DNA of 39,935 bases from Porticoccaceae bacterium UBA4026 (GTDB taxonomy: Bacteria; Pseudomonadota; Gammaproteobacteria; Pseudomonadales; Porticoccaceae), in contig DGAQ01000074.1 of NCBI GenBank assembly GCA_002382445.1, positions 35,973 through 75,907 on the forward strand. The letters are read 5' to 3'. The notes below the pieces were generated by a model that had not been told where the DNA came from, did no database searches, and was given only the letters and a program-made list of their open reading frames with translations. Position 1 is the first letter of the stretch. Each line of letters opens with the position of its first letter. Of this stretch, positions 24,753 through 33,772 are shown piece after piece. The position numbers and the translations under genes are program-made.

Positions 24753-25736
24753 TTAATCCATTTTTTTATAGGACTCAACCAATCTTTGAGCCGCATTGGT
24801 TGCCGGCAGGGTTCCCTTTAGTACCGCGGATTCCAGCTCAGGGACTAACTTATTAATCTCAGGGTTAGCCTTTAAGTCCGCGATGAGTGATTCAGCCGTT
24901 TCAGACCACATCCAAGCCTTGGCCTGTTGTGCACGAAGATGGGTCAACTGTCCTTTTTCAGACAACGCCAAACTGAACTCCTTGACCTTACTCCAAACAT
25001 CTTCAATGCCCTGATTGTTCAACGCCGAACATGCCATGACTGGTGGCTGCCAGTGGTCAAATCGAGATTTCATAAAATGGAGGGCAGATCTATAGTCAGA
25101 CTGTGTTTGAGCTGCTGCCGCGGCTTGATCTCCATCTGCTTTGTTAACCAATATTAAATCGGCCAATTCCACAATGCCGCGCTTGATCCCCTGTAATTCG
25201 TCGCCTCCAGAGGGAGATAACAGCAACAAAAACATGTCAGTCATATCTGCCACGGCGGTCTCTGATTGGCCTACGCCAACGGTTTCAACTAAAATAACAT
25301 CAAACCCAGCGGCCTCGCAAACCAACATAGACTCTCGTGTTCGGCGTGTTACTCCACCCAGAGTTCTTCCCGCTGGAGAGGGTCTAACAAACGCTTTTTC
25401 TGCAAACGCGAGGGTTTCCATCCGAGTTTTATCACCCAGAATGGACCCGCCTGTAACTGCAGAGGAAGGATCTACCGCCAATACCGCGACACTGTGCCCC
25501 TGTGCTATGAGAAGATTTCCAAACACTTCGATAAAGGTTGATTTGCCCGTGCCCGGCGCTCCAGAGATACCTAAGCGGATAGCTTTCCCTGAATAAGGGA
25601 TTAGGCTTTCAAGTAATATCGACGCCTGCCGGCGATGATCTTCTCTTGTCGACTCAACCAAGGTGATTGCCTTAGCCAAGGCACGACGATCACCTGCTCG
25701 AACCTGCTCTGCTAAAGACTGGGTTTTATCTGTCAT
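24753..25736 (-). CDS. meaB: Methylmalonyl-CoA mutase-associated GTPase
   Basis: This 327-residue G3E-family GTPase gates delivery of adenosylcobalamin to methylmalonyl-CoA mutase and protects it from inactivation. Visible motifs are Walker A GAPGTGKST, LAVDPSSAVTGGSILGDKTR, ETVGVGQSE (switch region) and NKAD for guanine. The length is usual for the family (MeaB/ArgK). It lies seven bases after pccA in the scpA-pccB-pccA-meaB order, so its partner is ScpA; IcmF carries its own GTPase domain. Confidence 0.95.
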   Translation of the reverse strand: MTDKTQSLAEQVRAGDRRALAKAITLVESTREDHRRQASILLESLIPYSGKAIRLGISGAPGTGKSTFIEVFGNLLIAQGHSVAVLAVDPSSAVTGGSILGDKTRMETLAFAEKAFVRPSPAGRTLGGVTRRTRESMLVCEAAGFDVILVETVGVGQSETAVADMTDMFLLLLSPSGGDELQGIKRGIVELADLILVNKADGDQAAAAAQTQSDYRSALHFMKSRFDHWQPPVMACSALNNQGIEDVWSKVKEFSLALSEKGQLTHLRAQQAKAWMWSETAESLIADLKANPEINKLVPELESAVLKGTLPATNAAQRLVESYKKMD

Positions 25737-25743
25737 TCAAGTG

Positions 25744-27726
25744 CTACTCAAACTCTAAAATAATTTCATCAACCATTAGGCTATCACCCTCAACCGCTGA
25801 TATTTTAGCCACGATACCATCTCGCACAGCGCGAAGGCTATTTTCCATTTTCATGGCCTCAACAACAGCCAGTTCTTCTCCCTCTTTAACATTTTGCCCT
25901 TCTTTTACGACCAGTTTGATAAGTAATCCAGGCATTGGTGAAAGCAGGAATTTAGCCATATCGGCAGGGGCATTGTAGATCATGTGCGCGGCAAGTACTG
26001 CTGCTTTAGGCGATAATACCTGTGCATTGATTTCAGCACCCCGATAAAACAGCCTGTAACCCTTAGCAGTAGTTTCTACCTGCACCGAAATCTCTTTATC
26101 ATTAACAACAGCCTTAAAAAGTGGCTCGCCCAAACTCCAGTTTGTTTCCACCTGATAGTCTGAAGCGCCTAGACTCACCAAATAACCACTCTCAGTAAGC
26201 TCAACAGTCACCTCTGATTGTTGATTGCCAACCACCACCACCCATTCTCGATTTGCTACATACTCATGACCCCTTAGCTGGTTGGACACCAGGCTAGCGC
26301 GCTCTTCTTCCAGTTGATGAACAGCCGCTACCACCACTAGAGCGATTGCTGGATCGGCCTGCACGACTAGATCGGCATTAAAACCATCAGGAAATTCATC
26401 AGCTATAAAATTCGTGCTTAGGTCACCAGCAATAAAACGCGGATGTACCATCAAGGCATTCAAGAAGCTTATATTGTGATTTACGCCACGAATATAATAG
26501 TTGTCGAGGGCATCTACCATGCGGTCAATTGACTGATCACGGTTTTCGCCATAGGTAATTAACTTAGCTATCATAGGGTCATAGAAAATCGACACCTCAC
26601 CGCCTTCATAGACGCCGCTGTCGACTCGAACACCTTCGCCCCTAGGCTCAGAATAACGAACTAGGCGACCCACTGAGGGGAGGAAGTCGCGAAAGGGGTC
26701 TTCGGCATATATGCGCGATTCCATCGCCCAACCGGTTAAGCTGATATCTTGCTGCCCTAGGGGAAGTTTCTCCCCGGCAGCCACTCTAATCATCAGCTCT
26801 ACCAAGTCTAACCCCGTAACTAACTCGGTCACCGGATGCTCGACCTGAAGCCTAGTATTCATCTCTAAGAAATAGAAATTCATATCGGTGTCAGCAATAA
26901 ACTCAACGGTTCCAGCAGACTGGTAGTCTACCGCGCGCGCTAGAGCACAACTCTGTTGACCCATTTTTTGTCTTGTTGCCTCGTCAAGGAAGGGCGAGGG
27001 CGCCTCTTCTATCACTTTTTGATGACGCCGCTGAATGGAACATTCTCTTTCGCCAAGATAAATCACATTGCCATGGCCATCAGCCATCACTTGAATTTCT
27101 ATATGTCGAGGTTGCTGGATGTATTTTTCGATGAAAATTCGGGTATCACCAAAACTCGAGCGAGCTTCGTTGGTAGCGCGCTCAAAGCCATCGCGACATT
27201 CTTCTTCATTCATCGCCACACGCATACCTTTGCCACCGCCACCGGCAGAGGCCTTAAGCATCACTGGGTAGCCAATTTCAGCACAGACTTCAACCGCGTG
27301 GTCGGCATCGCGAACAACATCGGTGTAACCGGGAATACAGTTAACACCCGCCTTTTGAGCAATACGCTTAGAGGTAATCTTGTCACCCATCGATTCAATC
27401 GCTTCCTTGCCTGGGCCAATAAAGATAATTCCCGCCGCATCTAAGGCATCGCGAAATTTGCCGTTCTCAGATAAAAAGCCATAGCCTGGGTGTACTGCAT
27501 CCGCCCCCGTATCTAAACAAGCCTGGATAATTTTTTCGATGACTAAATAGCTTTCGGCTGAAACAGAGGGTCCTATTTGGACCGCCTCATCGGCCATTTG
27601 CACGTGCAGAGCATCACGATCAGCATCAGAGTAAACCGCGACGGTAGCAATGCCCATTTTTTTAGCGGTAGCAAAAATGCGACAGGCAATTTCACCTCTA
27701 TTCGCCACTAAAATTTTCTTCAACAT
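25744..27726 (-). CDS. pccA: Propionyl-CoA carboxylase, biotin carboxylase/carrier subunit
   Basis: This 660-residue protein has a biotin carboxylase domain (start MLKKILVANRGEIACR; ATP-grasp loop KASAGGGGKGMR; EYIQQ-type core with GERECSIQRRHQKVIEEAPS; EMNTRLQVEHPVTE), a middle BT-type domain, and a C-terminal biotin carrier with Lys626 in EAMKMEN, 35 residues from the end. It makes carboxybiotin for PccB, giving (S)-methylmalonyl-CoA. A methylcrotonyl-CoA carboxylase would look similar, but scpA and meaB next door favour propionyl-CoA. Confidence 0.93.
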   Translation of the reverse strand: MLKKILVANRGEIACRIFATAKKMGIATVAVYSDADRDALHVQMADEAVQIGPSVSAESYLVIEKIIQACLDTGADAVHPGYGFLSENGKFRDALDAAGIIFIGPGKEAIESMGDKITSKRIAQKAGVNCIPGYTDVVRDADHAVEVCAEIGYPVMLKASAGGGGKGMRVAMNEEECRDGFERATNEARSSFGDTRIFIEKYIQQPRHIEIQVMADGHGNVIYLGERECSIQRRHQKVIEEAPSPFLDEATRQKMGQQSCALARAVDYQSAGTVEFIADTDMNFYFLEMNTRLQVEHPVTELVTGLDLVELMIRVAAGEKLPLGQQDISLTGWAMESRIYAEDPFRDFLPSVGRLVRYSEPRGEGVRVDSGVYEGGEVSIFYDPMIAKLITYGENRDQSIDRMVDALDNYYIRGVNHNISFLNALMVHPRFIAGDLSTNFIADEFPDGFNADLVVQADPAIALVVVAAVHQLEEERASLVSNQLRGHEYVANREWVVVVGNQQSEVTVELTESGYLVSLGASDYQVETNWSLGEPLFKAVVNDKEISVQVETTAKGYRLFYRGAEINAQVLSPKAAVLAAHMIYNAPADMAKFLLSPMPGLLIKLVVKEGQNVKEGEELAVVEAMKMENSLRAVRDGIVAKISAVEGDSLMVDEIILEFE

Positions 27727-27750
27727 AGGTCTGTTCTCTTTAAAAAGGCT

Positions 27751-29283
27751 TTAGAGCGGAATATTGCCGTGCTTACGCCAAGGATTTTCAATGCTTTTGT
27801 TTTTAAGCATTGCCAGAGAACGCGCCACTCTCTTACGAGTATTGTGAGGCATTATCACGTCGTCGATATAACCACGCTTCCCTGCAATAAAAGGGTTAGC
27901 AAATTTGTTACGATATTCTTCGGTCCGCACAGCAATTTTTTCCGCATCGCCTATATCTTTACGAAAGATAATTTCTACCGCGCCCTTGGCGCCCATCACT
28001 GCGATTTCTGCGGTAGGCCAGGCTAAATTAACGTCGCCACGCAGATGTTTAGACGACATTACATCGTAAGCGCCACCATAGGCTTTACGGGTAATGACGG
28101 TAACCTTGGGTACGGTGCATTCGGCGTAGGCGTACAATAACTTGGCACCCTGTTTAATAATTCCACCGTGTTCCTGGCTAGTGCCGGGCATAAATCCGGG
28201 TACATCAACAAAGGTTAGTACCGGGATATTAAAAGCATCACAGAAGCGGATGAATCGGGCCGCTTTTTTAGACGCATCTATGTCCAAACAACCCGCCAAC
28301 ACCATCGGCTGATTGGCCACCACGCCAACACTTGAGCCTTCAATACGAATAAACCCAGTGATAATGTTTTTCGCATAGCTAACCTGAGTTTCAAAAAATA
28401 CACCTTCGTCAGCAATCTTTAAGATCACCTCTTTCATGTCATAAGGTTTATTGGGGTCGCTAGGGATAATAGTATCCAGAGACATTTCGATTCTGTCGGC
28501 AGGGTCAACTGTGGGCCACACCGGTGGTTTCTCTTTATTATTGGCTGGCAAGTAATTGAAAAAATGTCGCAATTTGGCAAGAGCCTCCACATCATTTTCA
28601 AAGGCGAGGTCGGCCACACCTGACTTACTAGAATGGATAAGTGCCCCGCCCAACTCTTCAGCGGTAACCGTTTCATGAGTCACTGTTTTAACCACATCTG
28701 GGCCGGTGACAAACATATAGGAGCTATCCTGTACCATGAAGATAAAGTCAGTGATCGCTGGAGAATAAACGGCTCCACCGGCGCAGGGTCCCATGATCAT
28801 TGAAATTTGGGGTATCACCCCAGATGCCATCACATTGCGTTGAAACACCTCAGCATAACCGCCAAGAGAAGCAACGCCCTCTTGGATACGAGCACCGCCT
28901 GAATCGTTAAGCCCAATAATGGGAGCACCAACTTTCATCGCTTGATCCATTAACTTGCAGATTTTTTCTGCATGGGCTTCAGAAAGCGAACCGCCAAAGA
29001 CCGTAAAATCTTGACTGAAGACGAAGACTAACCGGCCATTGATGGTGCCATAACCAATGATCACTCCATCTCCAGGCACATGCTGTTTGTCCATATCGAA
29101 GTCGGTGCATCGATGTTCAACAAACATGTCCCACTCTTCAAAACTATTATCATCAAGTAGCAGGTCTAGTCGCTCTCGAGCGGTCAGCTTTCCCTTAGCA
29201 TGCTGGGCATCGATACGCTCTTGACCACCACCCAAACGAGCGAGGCGTCTTTTTTCTTCTAATTCTTCAAGAATTTCCTGCAT
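27751..29283 (-). CDS. pccB: Propionyl-CoA carboxylase, carboxyltransferase subunit
   Basis: This 510-residue crotonase-fold subunit transfers CO2 from biotin to propionyl-CoA. Hallmarks are the N-terminus GGGQERIDAQHAKGKLTARE, SGGARIQEGV, MGPCAGGAVYSPA, and VDVPGFMPGTSQEHGGIIKQG with KAYGGAYDVM. I chose ATG 29283, with GAGG nine bases upstream and the usual family start MQEILEEL; a TTG at 29307, directly after the scpA stop, is the alternative. It lies 24 bases before pccA. Confidence 0.95.
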   Translation of the reverse strand: MQEILEELEEKRRLARLGGGQERIDAQHAKGKLTARERLDLLLDDNSFEEWDMFVEHRCTDFDMDKQHVPGDGVIIGYGTINGRLVFVFSQDFTVFGGSLSEAHAEKICKLMDQAMKVGAPIIGLNDSGGARIQEGVASLGGYAEVFQRNVMASGVIPQISMIMGPCAGGAVYSPAITDFIFMVQDSSYMFVTGPDVVKTVTHETVTAEELGGALIHSSKSGVADLAFENDVEALAKLRHFFNYLPANNKEKPPVWPTVDPADRIEMSLDTIIPSDPNKPYDMKEVILKIADEGVFFETQVSYAKNIITGFIRIEGSSVGVVANQPMVLAGCLDIDASKKAARFIRFCDAFNIPVLTFVDVPGFMPGTSQEHGGIIKQGAKLLYAYAECTVPKVTVITRKAYGGAYDVMSSKHLRGDVNLAWPTAEIAVMGAKGAVEIIFRKDIGDAEKIAVRTEEYRNKFANPFIAGKRGYIDDVIMPHNTRKRVARSLAMLKNKSIENPWRKHGNIPL

Positions 29284-29307
29284 TATTTTCTGCCTCGCAG
29301 ACGTCAA

Positions 29308-31443
29308 TTATTGGATAAGATCTAACACTTTCTCTGCTGCGTCAGGAATATTGGTTCCAGGACCAAAGATCGCGGCTACACCAATCGCGGTTAGTTCGTC
29401 ATAGTCCTTAGGAGGTATCACACCACCACAAATCACTATAATTTCCCCTGCACCCTGGCGTTTAAGCGACTCAATCATCTGTGGCACTAGAGTTTTATGC
29501 CCAGCCGCCTGGGACGAGACTCCCACGACATGAACATCATTTTCAATAGCTTGGCGAGCAGCTTCCTCTGGAGTCTGAAACATGGGACCAATATCGACGT
29601 CAAAACCTAGATCTGCAAAGGCTGTTGCTATCACCTTTGCACCTCGGTCATGACCATCCTGACCCATCTTCACCACCAACATTCTCGGTCGTCGGCCCTG
29701 TCGCTCAGCAAAGTCTTCTACTTTTTGTTTGATTTTCATAAATCCCTCATCACCCTCATAGGCAGCACTATAAACACCACTAATAGATCGAGTCTGAGCC
29801 CTGTGCCGGCCCCAGACTGCCTCTAACGCGTCACTTATTTCACCAACGGTTGCCCTTTCTCGAGCCGCCTCAACCGCTAGGGCCAATAAATTACCTTCCC
29901 CGGTTTTTGCAGCTTCAGTCAGTGCAGTAAGTGTCTTCTGACAGGATGTCGAATCTCGTTCAGCGCGCAAACGATTAAGTCGTCGAATCTGGGCATCGCG
30001 CACTGACGAATTATCAATATCTCGAACGTCAATCTCAGGCTCTTTGATCAACTGGTATTTATTAACGCCAACAATGACTTCCTTACCACGATCAATGGCC
30101 ACTTGACGTAATGCAGCAGCCTCTTCGATTCGCAATTTAGGCATCCCCGACTCTACGGCTTTAGTCATGCCGCCCATATCTTCGACTTCATTGATAAGCA
30201 CAAGTGCCGCTTCAACTAACTCCTTAGTGAGGCTTTCAATATAGTAAGAACCTGCCAGTGGATCGACAACCTTGGTGATGCCCGTTTCTTCTTGAAGAAC
30301 TAATTGAGTATTTCTAGCGATACGCGCAGCAAACTCAGTCGGTAAACCCAGTGCCTCATCGAAGGAGTTGGTATGCAGTGACTGAGTGCCACCCAAGACC
30401 GCTGCCATTCCCTCTATAGTCGTTCGCATAATATTGTTATAAGGGTCTTTACTGGTCAAACTGACACCCGATGTTTGACAGTGGGTGCGCAGTATTAATG
30501 AACGCTGATCTTTAGGCGAGAATTTCTCCTCCATTAAGGTTGCCCAAAGAATGCGCGCAGCTCTAAGCTTGGCAATTTCCATAAAGAAGTTCATACCAAT
30601 GGCAAAGAAAAATGACAGACGCGGAGCAAATTTATCCACGTCCATACCGCTATTGATAGCGGTGCGTACATATTCAATACCGTCAGCAATGGTATAAGCC
30701 AGCTCTTGAACGTTGGTCGCACCCGCCTCTTGCATGTGGTAGCCGGATATCGAAATAGAGTTGAACTTAGGCATGAGTTCAGCGCTATAACTTATAATAT
30801 CGGATACGATTCGCATGGAGGGTTCAGGTGGGTAAATGTAAGTATTGCGCACCATAAACTCTTTGAGAATGTCATTTTGCAAGGTACCGGCAAGTTGCTC
30901 TGGTTCCACGCCCTGCTCTTGGGCAGCAACAATAAAACTGGCCATGACTGGCAGCACTGCGCCATTCATAGTCATAGAGACAGAGACTTTATCAAGGGGA
31001 ATACTATCAAAAAGTATTTTCATGTCTTCAACAGAATCGATGGCGACACCCGCTTTACCTACGTCACCCTCTACTCGAGGGTGATCAGAGTCATATCCTC
31101 TGTGAGTGGCCAGGTCAAAAGCAACCGACAACCCTTGCTGCCCAGCCGCCAAATTTTTTCGATAAAACGCATTAGATTCTTCCGCCGTGGAAAACCCAGC
31201 ATATTGGCGAACAGTCCAGGGCCGTCCCGCATACATCGTCGCTTTGGGGCCACGCTTAAAAGGGGCAAAACCCGGCAAATTATCCATATGGTCAATACCG
31301 ATGGTATCTTCGGCCGTATAAAGAGGCTTTACAGCAATACCTTCAGGTGTCTGCCAAGTCATTTCATCAACCGTACGACCTTTGGTCTCTTTTTCGACTA
31401 ATTTTTCCCAATCTTTGACTGTAGGACCTTTTTTGTCGGTCAT
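29308..31443 (-). CDS. scpA: Methylmalonyl-CoA mutase, single-chain
   Basis: This B12 enzyme of about 711 residues converts (R)-methylmalonyl-CoA to succinyl-CoA. The N-terminal barrel has TMYAGRPWTVRQYAGFSTAEE, SISGYHMQEAGA, THCQTSGVSLT and SLHTNSFDEA; the C-terminal B12 domain has DGHDRGAKVI with the His ligand, then SSQAAGH and CGGVIPP. It is the one-gene homodimer type. ATG 31443 is chosen; a GTG at 31455 is also possible. It heads the minus-strand operon. No methylmalonyl-CoA epimerase gene is in the window, so that step must be encoded elsewhere. Confidence 0.95.
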   Translation of the reverse strand: MTDKKGPTVKDWEKLVEKETKGRTVDEMTWQTPEGIAVKPLYTAEDTIGIDHMDNLPGFAPFKRGPKATMYAGRPWTVRQYAGFSTAEESNAFYRKNLAAGQQGLSVAFDLATHRGYDSDHPRVEGDVGKAGVAIDSVEDMKILFDSIPLDKVSVSMTMNGAVLPVMASFIVAAQEQGVEPEQLAGTLQNDILKEFMVRNTYIYPPEPSMRIVSDIISYSAELMPKFNSISISGYHMQEAGATNVQELAYTIADGIEYVRTAINSGMDVDKFAPRLSFFFAIGMNFFMEIAKLRAARILWATLMEEKFSPKDQRSLILRTHCQTSGVSLTSKDPYNNIMRTTIEGMAAVLGGTQSLHTNSFDEALGLPTEFAARIARNTQLVLQEETGITKVVDPLAGSYYIESLTKELVEAALVLINEVEDMGGMTKAVESGMPKLRIEEAAALRQVAIDRGKEVIVGVNKYQLIKEPEIDVRDIDNSSVRDAQIRRLNRLRAERDSTSCQKTLTALTEAAKTGEGNLLALAVEAARERATVGEISDALEAVWGRHRAQTRSISGVYSAAYEGDEGFMKIKQKVEDFAERQGRRPRMLVVKMGQDGHDRGAKVIATAFADLGFDVDIGPMFQTPEEAARQAIENDVHVVGVSSQAAGHKTLVPQMIESLKRQGAGEIIVICGGVIPPKDYDELTAIGVAAIFGPGTNIPDAAEKVLDLIQ

Positions 31444-31666
31444 CACTCTTTCCACCCTTTGAATCTGTTGGTTGCCGCTAGGTTGCAGCGAACTTTCTAA
31501 ACTGCACTATGCCGTAGCCTAGAGATAAATAGTAGGTCTATTTCCATCACAATAACTCACATTTATTGCCAAATAGTTAGGTAATTTCACAGTATTTTGT
31601 AATAATGTTTACTTAAACTCACAATTTCTTTATTTTTAGAGGGTTCTAGTCAGCTAAACTATTTAT
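31444..31666. promoter_or_regulatory. Divergent promoter region scpA / AraC-family gene
   Basis: These 223 AT-rich bases separate the two divergent genes. On the plus strand TTTACT (31608-31613), 17 bases, TATTTT (31631-31636) is a possible promoter for the regulator gene. The repeated AAATAG motif (see next entry) lies on the scpA side. No B12 riboswitch signature is visible. Confidence 0.4.
31527..31588. repeat. Paired AAATAG-type repeats, candidate regulator binding sites
   Basis: AAATAGTAGGTCTATTTC (31527-31544) contains a perfect 6-5-6 inverted repeat, AAATAG and CTATTT. A related copy, AAATAGTTAGGTAATTTC, lies at 31571-31588, 44 bases further on, about four helical turns. Direct repeats in phase are usual for AraC-family binding sites. 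Confidence 0.4.
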
Positions 31667-32671
31667 ATGGCCACTATTTGCCAACATCATGTTATTGCCT
31701 GTATGCACGGGATCCGTGAGCAACACCTCGCTCAGCGCCCCATTTTAGCGCGTGCAGGGATTAATCCCAATGTCTTAATCAGAGAGGGGCAGCGTGTTCA
31801 CACAGAACAGGTGGCTCGCCTGTTTAAGGGCGTCCAAGAACGTTTAGATGATGAGTTCATGGGGTTTACTCAGCATGGCTGTAAGGTCGGGTTATTCGCG
31901 ACCATGGGAGAACTGGTTAACCGATGCGCGACTCTCGGTGAGTTATTGGTCAAAGCTGTTGATTTCTATAACCTAATTAGCCGCGATATACCTATGCAGT
32001 TAACTGAGTCAGGGGAAAACGCAATACTCAGCTTTAACATGGACCAGCCTCAGCTAGATCCCGAGAACTTTATGACCGAGTTTTGGTTGGTTATCTGGCA
32101 TCGGTTTCCCAGCTGGTATATCGGCGAACCGATCAGACTGCGAGAAACACATTTTACCTTTAGCCCGCCACAGCATAGGAGTGAGCTGCAGATTATGTTT
32201 CCCTCTAAACTACATTTTAATAGTTCATCTAATCGCCTCATTTTTGATCGTCACTACCTGGATAAACCGTTGGTCAGGTCAGATCAAGAGTTAGCTAACT
32301 ATGTTGAAAATGCACCGGCAGACGTAATGACCATTCCAGGCTCAGATACTATTTTGGAGGCTAAAATAGAACGTATTATTAGCCAGAGACATCCTGATCG
32401 CTTGGTCTTTGCCAGTATTCATCAATTAGCCAAGGAATTGGGAATGAGCTCTCAAACCCTGCATCGTCGACTAAAAGAGAGCGCGACTAGTTATCAAAAA
32501 ATAAAAGATAACTTACGCAGAGAGGTGGCGATAAGTAAATTAATTCACGAAAAATTGTCCGTTGAAAGAGTATCCGAAGCCGTTGGATTTAGTGAGCCGC
32601 GCTCTTTTACTCGAGCCTTTAAGCATTGGACAGGACTGACACCACGAGAATATTGGAAGCAAAACTCATGA
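31667..32671 (+). CDS. AraC-family transcriptional regulator
   Basis: This 334-residue protein has an N-terminal effector domain of the arabinose-binding-like type common in Pseudomonas-group regulators (ARAGINPNVLIREGQRV, QVARLFKGVQERLDDEFMGF). The C-terminal double helix-turn-helix at about 240-330 contains IHQLAKELGMSSQTLHRRLKE, VSEAVGFSEPRSFTRAFKHW and TGLTPREY. It is divergent from scpA with a shared promoter region, so it is a good candidate regulator of the propionyl-CoA operon. The ribosome binding site is weak. The ligand is unknown. Confidence 0.92.
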   Translation: MATICQHHVIACMHGIREQHLAQRPILARAGINPNVLIREGQRVHTEQVARLFKGVQERLDDEFMGFTQHGCKVGLFATMGELVNRCATLGELLVKAVDFYNLISRDIPMQLTESGENAILSFNMDQPQLDPENFMTEFWLVIWHRFPSWYIGEPIRLRETHFTFSPPQHRSELQIMFPSKLHFNSSSNRLIFDRHYLDKPLVRSDQELANYVENAPADVMTIPGSDTILEAKIERIISQRHPDRLVFASIHQLAKELGMSSQTLHRRLKESATSYQKIKDNLRREVAISKLIHEKLSVERVSEAVGFSEPRSFTRAFKHWTGLTPREYWKQNS

Positions 32672-32725
32672 CCTTACTGAACAAAGCAAGTACCCTATGA
32701 AATCGTCAACTACTAAAGATATACA

Positions 32726-33772
32726 ATGAGCACTAAAATCAGATTAACCCAATTTAGTCATGGTGCGGGGTGCGGCTGTAAAATCGCGCCTGATCTACTC
32801 GAGACTTTTTTAAAGACCGACTTTATTGCCATACCCGATGCAAACCTGCTAGTAGGCAATAACACCAAGGATGATGCAGCCGTTTATGATCTTGGTGATG
32901 GTAGTGGCATTATCAGTACCACAGACTTTTTTATGCCGATTGTTGACGATCCCTTTGAATTTGGTCGAGTCGCCGCAGCCAACGCCATTAGTGATGTTTA
33001 TGCCATGGGAGGTAAACCCTTGATGGCTATCGCGATCTTGGGCTGGCCCATTAACACTCTTGGCGCCGATGTAGCACAACAGGTTATAGATGGTGGCCGT
33101 CACGCCTGCAGAGACGCCGGGATTCATCTGGCAGGAGGCCATTCGATTGATGCCCCAGAACCTATTTTTGGCTTGGCTGTCACTGGGCGGGTACAGATTG
33201 AAGGGTTGAAACAGAATTCCACTGCAAAAAGTGGTGATCTTTTATTTCTTACTAAACCTCTCGGTGTGGGCATTCTGACAACGGCTGAGAAACAAGGAAA
33301 ATTACACCCTGATCACAGCCGTTTAGCGGTCGAGAGCATGATGCGCCTCAATACAGTAGGCGCTGAATTAAGTGCTATAAGGGGCGTGACCGCTATGACT
33401 GATGTCACGGGTTTTGGTCTATTGGGGCATTTACTTGAAATTTGCCAAGGTAGTCAACTTAAAGCAAGCCTAAATTTAAGCGCAGTGCCTGTTTTAGATA
33501 CGTCTGTTTATGACTACATAGACTTAGGCTGCGTATCTGGTGGCAGTAACCGTAATTGGCAGAGTATCCAGAACCTTGTGTCTGGAACGGACCCAAAGAC
33601 TCAAGCATTACTATGCGACCCGCAGACCAGTGGCGGCCTATTAGTTTGCGTTGAGGCCGCCGCCGTTGATGAGGTTAAGGTCTTACTTAAAGCAGCAGAC
33701 TGTTATCATCATCCCATAGGACAGCTTGACGATTTTATAACAGATCAGCCTTGGATAGAGGTCACAGCTTGA
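32726..33772 (+). CDS. selD: Selenide, water dikinase
   Basis: This 348-residue enzyme makes selenophosphate from selenide and ATP. The catalytic loop HGAGCGCK has Cys16 at the position of E. coli Cys17 and Lys19 after it; it is the cysteine form, not a selenoprotein. Other motifs are NTKDDAAVYDLGDG, TTDFFMPIVDDPF and DPQTSGGLL. The next gene overlaps its stop. No selA, selB or selC is in the window, so the visible use of selenophosphate is tRNA modification. Confidence 0.96.
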   Translation: MSTKIRLTQFSHGAGCGCKIAPDLLETFLKTDFIAIPDANLLVGNNTKDDAAVYDLGDGSGIISTTDFFMPIVDDPFEFGRVAAANAISDVYAMGGKPLMAIAILGWPINTLGADVAQQVIDGGRHACRDAGIHLAGGHSIDAPEPIFGLAVTGRVQIEGLKQNSTAKSGDLLFLTKPLGVGILTTAEKQGKLHPDHSRLAVESMMRLNTVGAELSAIRGVTAMTDVTGFGLLGHLLEICQGSQLKASLNLSAVPVLDTSVYDYIDLGCVSGGSNRNWQSIQNLVSGTDPKTQALLCDPQTSGGLLVCVEAAAVDEVKVLLKAADCYHHPIGQLDDFITDQPWIEVTA

